NCBI GenBank assembly: GCA_038134285.1
Contig: JAYPUW010000005.1
Coordinates: forward strand, 124,001 to 188,000
DNA length: 64,000 nucleotides
Direction: 5' to 3'
Source: UBA3478 sp038134285
GTDB taxonomy: Bacteria; Bacteroidota; Bacteroidia; Flavobacteriales; Flavobacteriaceae
The position numbers and the translations under genes were made by a program. Of the stretch, positions 1 to 8,609 are shown piece after piece (position 1 is the stretch's first letter; the number at the start of each line of letters is the position of its first letter). The notes under the pieces were generated by a model that did no database searches, was not told the origin of the DNA, and saw nothing but the letters and a program-made list of their open reading frames with translations.

Positions 1-1
1 A

Positions 2-178
2 GCTCAGATGAGCCTTAAGCAATCTTGCGAGATCGAAACTAAGCTCACTCTAAGGCCGAAGAAATACACTGTTGAAGAGCTTAAACGGGCTGCAGATTTA
101 AATCAGCCCCTTACCCCTAAGTCGACCTATATTGAACCAAAACTATTAACCGGACTGCTTCTTTACCCGATCACATGA
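2..178 (+). CDS. C-terminal end of a DUF1015-like protein (partial, runs off the left edge)
   Basis: Only the last 58 codons lie in the window. They form an open frame from the edge to a TGA that overlaps the ATG of the next gene in an ATGA arrangement. The tail contains the segment TPKSTYIEPKLLTGL, which resembles the ending of DUF1015 proteins (typically PPKSTxxxPKxxSGL). That family is widespread in bacteria and has no firmly assigned reaction. The overlap with yggS suggests translational coupling within one transcript. The family call rests on this short tail alone and is moderate. Confidence 0.5.
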   Translation, partial: AQMSLKQSCEIETKLTLRPKKYTVEELKRAADLNQPLTPKSTYIEPKLLTGLLLYPIT

Positions 179-819
179 GCGTAACGCAACAACTCCATAC
201 TTTAAAAAACACCCTTCCTGAACCTGTAACACTCATTGCGGTTTCTAAAACCAAGCCTAACGCTCTTATTTTGGAAGCCTATGAGACAGGGCATCGTGAT
301 TTTGGAGAAAACAAGGTTCAAGAACTCACGAGTAAATTCGAGCAGCTACCAAAGGATATTAAATGGCATATGATAGGCCACCTGCAGCGAAATAAAGTGA
401 AATATATTGTTCCTTTTGTATACCTCATTCACTCTGTAGATTCGAAACGCCTTTTAGATGAGATACAAAAACAAGCTCAAAAGATCAATAAGCGGGTAGC
501 TGTTTTGCTGCAAGTACATATCGCAAAAGAAACTTCTAAGTTCGGATTAGACCCAGAAGAGCTTGAAGACTTATTGAAACTAAAAGAAAAATACACCCAT
601 ATCGCCTTCAAAGGTTTAATGGGCATGGCGACCTTTACCGAAAATAATTCAGCAATTCGAAGTGAATTCAGCTCTATAAAAGCTTTACACGACAAGCATC
701 TTGTTTCATGGGAAAAGGATCCTATTCTATCCATTGGGATGAGTTCGGATTATCAAATCGCCATAGACTGCGGAGGTAACATGGTACGTATAGGAAGTGC
801 TATTTTTGGACATCGCTAA
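175..819 (+). CDS. yggS: YggS/PLPBP family pyridoxal phosphate homeostasis protein
   Basis: This is a single-domain, fold-type III PLP-binding protein of 214 residues, slightly shorter than the usual 220-235. The PLP-binding lysine is K25 in AVSKTKP. The family motifs GENKVQE (about 44-50) and HMIGHLQRNKVK (about 65-76) are present. The C-terminal phosphate-binding stretch SIGMSSDY...VRIGSAIFG is intact. Family members have no known catalytic activity; they buffer free PLP and influence amino-acid and keto-acid pools in the cytoplasm. The start overlaps the stop of the upstream gene (ATGA), and the downstream exonuclease gene follows at once, so these genes are probably one operon. Confidence 0.93.
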   Translation: MSVTQQLHTLKNTLPEPVTLIAVSKTKPNALILEAYETGHRDFGENKVQELTSKFEQLPKDIKWHMIGHLQRNKVKYIVPFVYLIHSVDSKRLLDEIQKQAQKINKRVAVLLQVHIAKETSKFGLDPEELEDLLKLKEKYTHIAFKGLMGMATFTENNSAIRSEFSSIKALHDKHLVSWEKDPILSIGMSSDYQIAIDCGGNMVRIGSAIFGHR

Positions 820-832
820 ACCGAACACTCAA

Positions 833-1909
833 GTGACTTATGCTATAATTGACGTTGAAAGTACTGGAGGTAAAATTGAAGAAGAAGCCATCATAGATAT
901 TGCCATTCTTCGATTTGATGGCCACCGTATTGTCGATCAGTTTCACAGCCTTGTCAACCCCGAGCGAGAAATTCAGCCGTTTGTGACTTCCTTAACCGGA
1001 ATCACTTCAAAAATGGTACAAACCGCCCCCAAATTTTACGAGTTAGCGAAACGAATCGTTGAAATCACCAACGATGCAGTCCTAGTTGCGCATAACACTC
1101 AATTCGATTACCGAATTCTAAAAGAAGAATTTCACCGTCTAGGCTTCGATTTCAAATCAGCTACCTTATGCACTGTTGAATTAGCACAACGCCTGCTTAG
1201 AGACCATGACAGCTTTAAATTAGACAAGCTGGCAAAGGCTCTAGGAATACCTATTAGTAATCGCCATCGCGCTTTAGGAGATGCCGAAGCCACGCTATCC
1301 TTATTGAAGATACTACGCGAAAAGGATCCCTTAAATGAGGTTGAGAGATTAATTACTAGAACCATCAAGGAATCTGACGCTCTGCCTTCACATCTTGAAA
1401 TGGTACGCTCAGCAACTGATATACCAGGGGTATTTCAACTCTTCGGAAAGAAAGATAAGCTCGTCTATTGCGCTTATGCATCTTCTATTAAAAATACAGT
1501 TGAAACGCTACTCTCTGCATCCAATTATTCAAAAAAACCGCTGTTTAGGTCTGTAAATAGACTCACTTATGAAGAGTGTCCTAGTAAGCTTCTGGGTCTT
1601 ATTAAAACCTATCATTACCAAAAAACTCAAAGACCACTTATACGTTTTTATATCAAAGAAAGAGAAGAGAGTGAGTCTTATGACAGCCTTAGCGGAATAA
1701 TTGTTGACAAGGGGAGAACGAATGGCGAATCCGCTTTGCTTAAGGTATCCGAAGGAGTACTAATAGCTTATGGGTATACAGACTTAAATTTTCAGTCTAC
1801 CAAAGCGTCAATTCTAGAGCATAGACTTACCAAGGTTCCGGATGATCCGTTTTTTATGCGTATCATCTCTTATCAACTGAAGCAACATTCATACAAGATC
1901 ATTGAGTAG
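833..1909 (+). CDS. DnaQ-like 3'-5' exonuclease with a degenerate GIY-YIG-like C-terminal region
   Basis: Residues 1-165 form a DEDDh exonuclease domain. The metal ligands D7 and E9 (IIDVEST), D92 (QFDYR), and H145/D150 (RHRALGD) are all present, so 3'-5' exonuclease activity is expected. Residues 195-300 align by eye with the GIY-YIG domain that Bacteroidetes homologues carry behind the exonuclease, but the signature residues are replaced (see findings). Only non-ATG starts exist. The GTG used here gives MTYAIIDVESTGG, the usual start of the family, and a 14-base gap from yggS; a GTG at 797 would add 12 residues and overlap yggS. The gene's stop overlaps miaA. The role is probably DNA repair or proofreading. 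It is not the main Pol III epsilon with any certainty. Confidence 0.85.
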   Translation: MTYAIIDVESTGGKIEEEAIIDIAILRFDGHRIVDQFHSLVNPEREIQPFVTSLTGITSKMVQTAPKFYELAKRIVEITNDAVLVAHNTQFDYRILKEEFHRLGFDFKSATLCTVELAQRLLRDHDSFKLDKLAKALGIPISNRHRALGDAEATLSLLKILREKDPLNEVERLITRTIKESDALPSHLEMVRSATDIPGVFQLFGKKDKLVYCAYASSIKNTVETLLSASNYSKKPLFRSVNRLTYEECPSKLLGLIKTYHYQKTQRPLIRFYIKEREESESYDSLSGIIVDKGRTNGESALLKVSEGVLIAYGYTDLNFQSTKASILEHRLTKVPDDPFFMRIISYQLKQHSYKIIE

Positions 1910-2792
1910 TTATAAGACCGTCATATCAATAGAAGGACCCACCGCAAGTGGTAAAACCGCTTTGAGTATTGATCTAGCACAAGAGCTTGGTACTGAAATC
2001 GTTTCAACCGACTCTAGGCAGTGCTATAAAGAAATGGAGATAGGAACTGCTGTGCCAAGCCTAGAAGAAAGAGCTAAGGTAAAGCACCACATGGTTCACA
2101 GTCATAGTATAGAACAACCGCTTAACCCTGGCTCCTTTTCTATCGAAGCTAGAAAACACATCAACGAGCTCCTTAACGACAATGAGATCGTGGTTTTGGT
2201 TGGAGGGAGCCCTCTCTATGCTGAAGCCCTCTTATTTGGTTTGGATGAACTACCTCAAATTGATAAAACTATTGTCGAATCAACTCGAAAGCTGACTCTT
2301 GAAGAACTTCAGCAGAAATTAAAGGAATGTGATCCTCACTCTTACAACACCTTAGATCTTATGAATCGAAGGCGACTTGAACGTGCGGTTCAGGTCTTTG
2401 AGCAGACGATGAAACCTTTTAGTCATCATATAAACAAACCTAGAAAAAAACCAGATTTTGAATTAAGGCGCTTTAGAATAGACTGGGAAAGAGATACGCT
2501 GTACAACCGCATCAATAAAAGGGTGGACCTTATGTTAGATCAGGGGTTAGAGCAAGAGGCGCATGAGCTTTGGATAAAAGACAACGAATTAGTAAAAACA
2601 ACCGTTGGCTACCACGAATGGTTTGGCTTTTTCGAAAAGAGGTGTTCTAAAGATGAAGCGATTACTGCTGTAAAACAACACAGTAGAAATTTTGCCAAAC
2701 GCCAACTTACTTGGTACAGAAAAGCGCGTGAAATGGAGGTACTTTCAAATAAAGATCCCCTTTCGCAGCTTTTACAACGAATTAAGCGTTAA
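1902..2792 (+). CDS. miaA: tRNA dimethylallyltransferase MiaA
   Basis: MiaA transfers a dimethylallyl group to the N6 of A37 in tRNAs that read UNN codons, the first step toward ms2i6A. The Walker A loop GPTASGKT is at 12-19, and DSRQCY (37-42) holds the catalytic aspartate. The NRRRLERAVQ segment and the VGYHEW segment follow in the usual order. At 296 residues it is close to the normal 300-310. The usual GG(T/S)GLY motif reads GGSPLY here, an odd glycine-to-proline change. The start is TTG and overlaps the upstream stop, which suggests coupling. Its 3' end overlaps the convergent response-regulator gene by 11 bases. Confidence 0.95.
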   Translation: MSSYKTVISIEGPTASGKTALSIDLAQELGTEIVSTDSRQCYKEMEIGTAVPSLEERAKVKHHMVHSHSIEQPLNPGSFSIEARKHINELLNDNEIVVLVGGSPLYAEALLFGLDELPQIDKTIVESTRKLTLEELQQKLKECDPHSYNTLDLMNRRRLERAVQVFEQTMKPFSHHINKPRKKPDFELRRFRIDWERDTLYNRINKRVDLMLDQGLEQEAHELWIKDNELVKTTVGYHEWFGFFEKRCSKDEAITAVKQHSRNFAKRQLTWYRKAREMEVLSNKDPLSQLLQRIKR

Positions 2793-3483
2793 CTACAAGC
2801 CGAAAACCTTCTCCATGAATATTGAGAATTTCGACCTTTTCATCCTTCTTTAGATACTTACGCAACTTGGCAATATACACATCCATGCTTCTAGAAGTGA
2901 AGTAGTTATCATCTCTCCATATTTGTGTAAGTGCCCGCTCTCTAGGCATAAGATCATTCAGGTGAAGGGCTAGCATCTTTAAAAGCTCATTTTCTTTGGG
3001 AGAGAGTTTGATGTGCTCCTCGTCCTTATAAGTTAAAAAACGAAGCTTTGCGTTGAGGTTAAAGTCCCCTATCTCAAAGTAAACTTGTTGATTGTTAGCA
3101 ACAACACCTACTGCCTTGCGTTTTAAAAGGGTTTTGAGCTTCACCAATAACACCTCAGAATCAAAGGGCTTATTCAGGTAATCATCTGCTCCTGATTTAT
3201 AGCCTTTAAGCACATCTTCTTTAAGGCTTTTTGCTGTTAAAAAGATGATAGGTATTAAAGCGTTATCTTCTCTGATTTCCTTAGCCAGAGTGAATCCGTC
3301 TTTGAAAGGCATCATCACATCAAGAATACAGGTATCGAACGACCCTTTTTTATACTTATCAAAGCCTTCCATCCCGTTTTTTGCAAGGGTAACGTCAAAT
3401 CCATTTAATCCTAGGTAATCCTTTAAAACAATGCCAAAATTAGGATCGTCTTCAACTAGTAAAATTCTCTTTGCATCACTCAT
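2782..3483 (-). CDS. OmpR/PhoB-type response regulator
   Basis: The receiver domain spans residues 5-120, with acidic pocket EDD at 11-13, phosphoacceptor D55 in CILDVMMP, T83 and K105 (LNKPF). A winged-helix DNA-binding domain (about 135-232) ends in the typical SRSMDVYIAKLRKYL...ILNIHGEGFRL pattern. It sits 6 bases downstream of a sensor kinase on the same strand, so the pair forms one two-component operon. The arrangement resembles the RprX/RprY pair of Bacteroides. Target genes cannot be inferred from the window. Confidence 0.93.
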   Translation of the reverse strand: MSDAKRILLVEDDPNFGIVLKDYLGLNGFDVTLAKNGMEGFDKYKKGSFDTCILDVMMPFKDGFTLAKEIREDNALIPIIFLTAKSLKEDVLKGYKSGADDYLNKPFDSEVLLVKLKTLLKRKAVGVVANNQQVYFEIGDFNLNAKLRFLTYKDEEHIKLSPKENELLKMLALHLNDLMPRERALTQIWRDDNYFTSRSMDVYIAKLRKYLKKDEKVEILNIHGEGFRLVVNA

Positions 3484-3489
3484 GGGTTT

Positions 3490-5094
3490 TTAATGTAAAT
3501 TGAGTTTAATTGAAAATTCAGTTCCAATGCCCTTTTCGCTTTCAACACCTACCTCACCAGAATGTACTTCCACAATTTGCTTGACATAAGCAAGACCAAG
3601 TCCATGCCCTTTAACATTGTGCAGGTTCCCCGTATTTTCACGGTAGAACTTCTCAAAAACGTGTTTCAGAGATGACCAGCTCATTCCTTTGCCATTATCT
3701 TTAATTGTGGTAATCACTGTTCTGTTTACATTAAAAGTTTTCACTTCTATTTCAAGAGGTCGATTTGTATCAGCATATTTTAAAGCATTATCTAAAATAT
3801 TTACAAAAACATTGATGAGATGCATAGCATTTCCCCAAATGATTTCGTCTTCTGCCTCTTTCTTAACAATTATTGTGCCATTTTTTTCGGCGATAAATAA
3901 TTTTACTCTATCCAGCGCCTCATCAAGAACATCGTTCAGGCTAATCTGTTCTTTTTCAATAGTAAGCTGGCCTTTTTCGAGCTGAGAAATTTGTAAAACA
4001 TTTTCAACCTGAGCATTCATCCTTTTATTTTCATCTTTAATCATCTTAATGTAACGATCAAAGTTTTCTGGCATACTTGAGGGCGCTAGTGACGAAGAAA
4101 CTCTAAGGGCCTCGACCGCCAAGTTTATCGTCGCAATAGGCGTCTTAAACTCATGGGTCATATTATTGATAAAGTCTGATTTTATCTCAGCAATTTTCTT
4201 TTGGGTAAAAAGCTGATGTAGCGCAACACTAAAGGCCACTAAAATGATCAGCGTAAATACTATGGATATTGCTACTAGACCGATAACGTCGCGCCAAATC
4301 AAAGCCTCACGATTAGGAATACTGATATTCAAGGTGTACTCACTCACTCCTTCACTATCCTTGAAAAAGGTGACTGAAAACCCAGGTTCTATGGCAAAGT
4401 CAAAGGCTTCGGATTTAATAGCCGTTGGATATCCTAAACGCTCAATTCCAAACTCAAAATCACTTTTAATTCCACGCTTCGCCATTTCTTGTTCTAGCAC
4501 AAATCGTATCTCTGAAGTAGAAACACGCTGATGTATAGGGGTAAGTTTTGCCGCCTCTAAAAAAACATCCTCGTATTGCGCCTTCTCAATGCTGCTTAGA
4601 CCTCCGATTTTATCAATTACATCGATAGGCTCTAATGAAATCGTGGATCCGTCTAAAGAAGATTCGGTGCGAAATGTCTTTCTACTTCGCCTCGAGGTGT
4701 AATTATAAATTCGGGTAGTATCGCTCATATTCAAGGCCCTAAATCCCGGCAAAGCGCTTGTGGCAACATCGTATCCTTGTTCTAAGATTCCATGAGAATA
4801 ATAGATGATTTCATCATTAGACAGTCCTCTATCTACAAAAAAGAAATTTCGTATTTGCGTCGACTTAGGCGCTCCTACACTATCAATCAATACCGCTAGC
4901 TTTGAATAGTAATCATTTCGCTCGCGCTGTTCGACCAGATCAGCCACGTGCTCCATAACATCAATCATCGCTGTGGTAAACTCTTCAGAGCGACTTTGCA
5001 AAGACAACTGAATCCAGTAGCCCTGCACAAGTATAGAACCCAATAAAGCTATAGACATCAGTGCTATAGTCGCATACAGACCTCTTTTATTCAT
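3490..5094 (-). CDS. Membrane sensor histidine kinase (partner of the adjacent response regulator)
   Basis: The N-terminal membrane helix (about 8-30) is followed by a periplasmic sensor region of about 230 residues without a recognisable fold. A second helix spans about 268-292. The HisKA box carries H314 in MTHEFKTPIATI. The ATPase domain has N436 in the N-box, DNGKG (467-471), and GHGLGLAYVK (497-506). All kinase motifs are intact, so it should autophosphorylate and pass phosphate to the response regulator encoded immediately downstream. No HAMP domain is obvious between the second helix and HisKA, where the spacing is only about 20 residues. The signal is unknown. Confidence 0.92.
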   Translation of the reverse strand: MNKRGLYATIALMSIALLGSILVQGYWIQLSLQSRSEEFTTAMIDVMEHVADLVEQRERNDYYSKLAVLIDSVGAPKSTQIRNFFFVDRGLSNDEIIYYSHGILEQGYDVATSALPGFRALNMSDTTRIYNYTSRRSRKTFRTESSLDGSTISLEPIDVIDKIGGLSSIEKAQYEDVFLEAAKLTPIHQRVSTSEIRFVLEQEMAKRGIKSDFEFGIERLGYPTAIKSEAFDFAIEPGFSVTFFKDSEGVSEYTLNISIPNREALIWRDVIGLVAISIVFTLIILVAFSVALHQLFTQKKIAEIKSDFINNMTHEFKTPIATINLAVEALRVSSSLAPSSMPENFDRYIKMIKDENKRMNAQVENVLQISQLEKGQLTIEKEQISLNDVLDEALDRVKLFIAEKNGTIIVKKEAEDEIIWGNAMHLINVFVNILDNALKYADTNRPLEIEVKTFNVNRTVITTIKDNGKGMSWSSLKHVFEKFYRENTGNLHNVKGHGLGLAYVKQIVEVHSGEVGVESEKGIGTEFSIKLNLH

Positions 5095-5142
5095 GTATGA
5101 ACAGATTAATCTACCTTAAAGTTAGGGCTAATGTTAGAAATC

Positions 5143-5742
5143 TTAAGCCTTGATAAGATCCTCGAGTAAAGCCAAGACTTGATCTTCAAGGCGAATCACT
5201 CCGGAGTTATCGATGAGATAGGTAGCACGCTCTACTAATTCTTCATAAATAGGCTGACTTTGGATTCTCTTTAGTACGGCCTCTCTACTTAGCCCGTCTC
5301 TTTTCATAACACGCTCTACGCGAATAGATTCGGGTGCATTAACGAGAACAATCGCATCGAAATGGAGATAATATTCAGTTAGTAAAACCAAGGCTGATTC
5401 GTGAAACACTAGTGAAGAAACTTGTTCATTTGACCACTTTTCAAAATCCTCTCTCACTATCGGATGAACCAACAATTCTAGTCGAGTCTTCAACGAAGGA
5501 TTTTCAAAAATAGCCGCACTAATAAAGCCCTTGTTTAGATCAAAAACCTGACCGGCTTTATCTTCTAAATAGGCCTCCGGGCCTAACAAGGCTATCAATT
5601 TAGTTCTTAATCCTCCGTCTTGTACCATGATATACTTGGCCTTTTCGTCAGAAGGATAAACCGGATAACCCTTTTCTTGAAGCAACTTACACACCCTTGT
5701 CTTACCTGAACCTATACCTCCCGTAATTGCGACCTTCTTCAT
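5143..5742 (-). CDS. coaE: Dephospho-CoA kinase
   Basis: CoaE phosphorylates the 3'-hydroxyl of dephospho-CoA in the last step of coenzyme A synthesis. The P-loop GGIGSGKT is at residues 8-15, and the protein has the usual length of about 200 residues (199). The core HPIVREDF segment and the lid-region VMKRDGLSREAVLKRI match the family. The ATG overlaps the stop of the upstream ybbR-like gene, so the two are cotranscribed. The other CoA enzyme, CoaBC, is encoded about 6 kb away on the same strand in a separate cluster. Confidence 0.95.
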   Translation of the reverse strand: MKKVAITGGIGSGKTRVCKLLQEKGYPVYPSDEKAKYIMVQDGGLRTKLIALLGPEAYLEDKAGQVFDLNKGFISAAIFENPSLKTRLELLVHPIVREDFEKWSNEQVSSLVFHESALVLLTEYYLHFDAIVLVNAPESIRVERVMKRDGLSREAVLKRIQSQPIYEELVERATYLIDNSGVIRLEDQVLALLEDLIKA

Positions 5743-6668
5743 TATCTCTCAATTAAAAAGTCTACGGTAGAAGTCAAAAGCTCTGTATACAAGACCCCTA
5801 TTGGTTCTTTAGTTAATTTCAGCGGCAATTGCTTATCGTCTACCCTAAAGGTTGAGGGCATCAAAACACTAACCTCAAAGTCTTGCTCAGACCAATTATT
5901 CAGCAGTGTGGTAGGCGCTTTGCACAACACAGAAATCGTATTGGGAAATAGCTGTATTCTACTTGCATTCTCTAGGGTTGGCAAAAGAACAGGAACCTCA
6001 AAAATACGCTCTGAAAAACGTGCGACCTCTTGAGCGAAAAGAATCTCAGAATCTGAAATTCGAATGTCTTCTATGCCTTTAAGATCCAAGGGCACCTTGA
6101 TACTGATTGTAGCTTTAATGTTTTCTAAACGTACAGGCTCTGTTAAGATCTTATCTAAACCCATTAGGCTTTTTTCTGTACCTCTCACTTCTACAAAAGA
6201 CGGATCGATACTTGCCGAATCGATGGCAACATAGTTTGGAACGAAAGAGGCAAATACCCTTGGAATGACTTTAATTCGCTTCGTTTTTAAAAGAGATGCT
6301 TGGACCTTAATATCCTTTGTCGAGACATAATCAATTGAAATCGTTTCAGGGGTTTGAGAGAATATAGCATCCTCAATAGCCTCTGCAGACATGAGGTACG
6401 TTCCATTTACATACCGTAAAGGGGTAAGCGGAATTTCTAATTCTTTAATTGACCAGAAGTCAAAAAGTACTCTAAACCCTTTGCCGCTTATGCGAATGGG
6501 AATATCATAAGTCTCATTTGACTCTAATAAGAGTGTGTCTGGAACTTCAGAAAACCTAATCTTCACTGATGAACTGATCGTTACTGGTTTACTCAATTGA
6601 TTAAAGAACCAAATAAGGGCTGCGATAAAAAAGAAGTATACAAATTGCTTAAGTCCTATTTTTCGCAT
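5742..6668 (-). CDS. YbbR-like (CdaR family) membrane-anchored protein
   Basis: The protein has 308 residues with one N-terminal membrane helix (about 8-27, KQFVYFFFIAALIWFFNQL), followed by an extracytoplasmic region made of repeated beta-rich segments typical of YbbR domains. In Firmicutes, YbbR/CdaR regulates a diadenylate cyclase; in Bacteroidetes the gene usually sits beside coaE and its job is not established. Here it overlaps coaE by one base and lies 2 bases after a glycosyltransferase gene, so it is the middle gene of a three-gene operon. The family call rests on architecture and gene order. Confidence 0.8.
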   Translation of the reverse strand: MRKIGLKQFVYFFFIAALIWFFNQLSKPVTISSSVKIRFSEVPDTLLLESNETYDIPIRISGKGFRVLFDFWSIKELEIPLTPLRYVNGTYLMSAEAIEDAIFSQTPETISIDYVSTKDIKVQASLLKTKRIKVIPRVFASFVPNYVAIDSASIDPSFVEVRGTEKSLMGLDKILTEPVRLENIKATISIKVPLDLKGIEDIRISDSEILFAQEVARFSERIFEVPVLLPTLENASRIQLFPNTISVLCKAPTTLLNNWSEQDFEVSVLMPSTFRVDDKQLPLKLTKEPIGVLYTELLTSTVDFLIER

Positions 6669-6670
6669 GG

Positions 6671-7723
6671 CTAAGAAACTTTAGATTCCCCCGTAAAGAA
6701 ATACTGTGGAAACAGTTCTTCAGCACTCTTACGTGATGAGGACCTCAACTTAAGATACGTTAAAAAATAACCTAAGCCATATGCTCCCATTTGAATAAAT
6801 AGAGCAGCTATAGTGAGGGCCGTTAAGAATATAGATCTAGATCTAATCAAAACATCAATTTTCAAGGCTCCCACATATAGTATTAGAGGAATACTTAACA
6901 GAAGTATGAACTTTAGACTGAGTACACTTGAAAGGGTCAACATCAAACACATAATAAGAACAAGGAGGTAGAATGTAAATAAAGAGGGTAACGTATAAAT
7001 ATCTCTTTTAAACTCTGGATGCATATGTTCTAAGATAGGTCTTACAGCTCCAAACTTAAAAACCTGCTTTGCAAATGAGCGAAATGAAATCCTTCTTTGA
7101 TGAAACACCTTAACGGATGGTATAAGTCGCGACTTAAAACCACTTTTCCAGGCCCGCATGCTCAGTTCAGGATCCTCTCCCGGGTGCATAACACCAAAAC
7201 CACCCGTTGATTTAAACACCTCTTTTGACAACCCCATATTGAAGCTCCTAGGTTCGAACCTATTCGACGACCCCCCTCTTATACCACCTGTTGAAACTTT
7301 TGAAGTCATCACAAAGTTTATGGCGCGTTGCAACGGCGAGAAGGAAGACAAGGCATCATCGGGTCCACCAAAAAAATCAACATAATTAGAAGAGAGCTCA
7401 TGATCAAGGGTGGTTAAATACTCTTTGGGTAGGATGCAATCTGAATCAAAAAGTATAAAATAAGATCCCTTAGCACGTGACATCCCATAATTTCTGCTAT
7501 CTCCGGGTCCTGTATTATTCTTTTGATAATAGGATATTCTAGCGCGTAAAGGGCTACATTCAATGACCTCTAATGCAGGGTGCTGAGAACCATCCTCAAC
7601 CACCACAACTTCAAATTCTCTTTCAAAGTCTTGAAGGGCAATAGAATGCAGCAATTGATCTAATTCTTCTGGCCGATTATAAACCGGCACTATAATAGAA
7701 TAATATAAGGGTGACTTACTCAT
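6671..7723 (-). CDS. Family 2 glycosyltransferase with C-terminal membrane helices
   Basis: A GT-A domain occupies about residues 1-225. It starts with YYSIIVPVYNRPEEL and has VVVEDGS, the metal-binding DSDCILP, and GEDPELSMR as the likely acidic catalytic segment, followed by HQRRISFRSF. Two or more hydrophobic helices near 250-315 anchor it in the inner membrane. Enzymes of this kind transfer a sugar from a nucleotide donor to a lipid or polysaccharide acceptor; neither can be named here. It is the first gene of the operon leading into ybbR-like and coaE. The fabI gene lies 24 bases upstream on the same strand. Confidence 0.88.
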   Translation of the reverse strand: MSKSPLYYSIIVPVYNRPEELDQLLHSIALQDFEREFEVVVVEDGSQHPALEVIECSPLRARISYYQKNNTGPGDSRNYGMSRAKGSYFILFDSDCILPKEYLTTLDHELSSNYVDFFGGPDDALSSFSPLQRAINFVMTSKVSTGGIRGGSSNRFEPRSFNMGLSKEVFKSTGGFGVMHPGEDPELSMRAWKSGFKSRLIPSVKVFHQRRISFRSFAKQVFKFGAVRPILEHMHPEFKRDIYTLPSLFTFYLLVLIMCLMLTLSSVLSLKFILLLSIPLILYVGALKIDVLIRSRSIFLTALTIAALFIQMGAYGLGYFLTYLKLRSSSRKSAEELFPQYFFTGESKVS

Positions 7724-7747
7724 GCTAACCCTTGAAGTGTATCGCTG

Positions 7748-8563
7748 TTATTTCTCAGAAAAGAAATCAACGATTTCTTGGCTCACACCAGTCGTTGAAA
7801 ATCCTCCATCGTGAAAGAGGTTTTGCATGGTGACTTTACGTGTAAGATCTGAGAACAAGGTTACAGCATAGTCTGCACAATCTTCAGCCGAAGCATTCCC
7901 AAGAGGAGACATTTTCTCGGCATAGTTAAGGAAGGCATCAAACCCCTTAACCCCTTTACCAGCTGTCGTAACCGTAGGAGATTGAGAAATGGTGTTGACA
8001 CGAACTTTCTTTTCTTTTCCGAAGAAGTAGCCAAAACTTCTAGCTACTGATTCTAGATAAGCCTTATTGTCAGCCATATCGTTATAATCCGGAAAAGTTC
8101 TTTGCGCTGCCATATAGGTGAGCGCCAAAATACTCCCCCATTCATTCATCGCATCAGCTTTGTATAACTGCTGTAGGAGTTTGTGAAAAGATAGGGCTGA
8201 AACATCCCATCCTTTAGTAGTAAAGTCATAGTTTTCATCCGTATAGTGACGACCTTTTCTCACATTAACTGACATTCCTATAGAGTGCAATACAAAGTCA
8301 AGCTTACCCCCCAAAATCTGTATCGACTCTGCAATCAATTTTTCTAAATCTTCAGTGGAGGTCGCATCAGCTCCAATTATCGTGGCACCTGTTTTCTCAG
8401 CAAGCTCATTCAACTCTCCCATTCTCAAAGCAATAGGAGCATTTGTCAAAACAAATGCACCCCCTTCTTCGTGAACGCGTTCTGCGGTTTTCCAAGCGAT
8501 TGAATTCTCATCTAGGGCCCCAAATATGATTCCACGTTTACCCTTTAAAAGATTGTAATTCAT
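7748..8563 (-). CDS. fabI: Enoyl-[acyl-carrier-protein] reductase FabI
   Basis: FabI is the NAD(P)H-dependent reductase that completes each round of type II fatty acid elongation. The 271-residue protein is a divergent short-chain reductase. The FabI catalytic pattern is visible as a tyrosine in LTYMAAQR and Y-x6-K in YNDMADNK. The nucleotide-binding segment IIFGALDENSIAW replaces the classical glycine-rich loop, as in other FabI proteins. SPTVTTAGKGVKGF covers the substrate-binding loop. A -7 box (TATATTTG) lies 22 bases upstream, so the gene has its own promoter. Confidence 0.95.
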   Translation of the reverse strand: MNYNLLKGKRGIIFGALDENSIAWKTAERVHEEGGAFVLTNAPIALRMGELNELAEKTGATIIGADATSTEDLEKLIAESIQILGGKLDFVLHSIGMSVNVRKGRHYTDENYDFTTKGWDVSALSFHKLLQQLYKADAMNEWGSILALTYMAAQRTFPDYNDMADNKAYLESVARSFGYFFGKEKKVRVNTISQSPTVTTAGKGVKGFDAFLNYAEKMSPLGNASAEDCADYAVTLFSDLTRKVTMQNLFHDGGFSTTGVSQEIVDFFSEK

Positions 8564-8585
8564 GATTGTTTATTTAATGAATGTT

Positions 8586-8593
8586 CAAATATA
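8586..8593 (-). promoter_or_regulatory. Putative -7 promoter element of fabI
   Basis: On the minus strand the sequence reads TATATTTG, a full match to the Bacteroidetes -7 consensus TAnnTTTG, 22 bases before the fabI ATG. No clear TTG is seen 19-21 bases upstream, so the -33 half is weak. Confidence 0.5.
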
Positions 8594-8609
8594 GCAAGAT
8601 TCAACACCA

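Noticed and set aside
477..734. Open frame on the opposite strand of yggS
   Set aside because: It lies within a well-supported conserved gene, has no family match, and is one of many such shadow frames.
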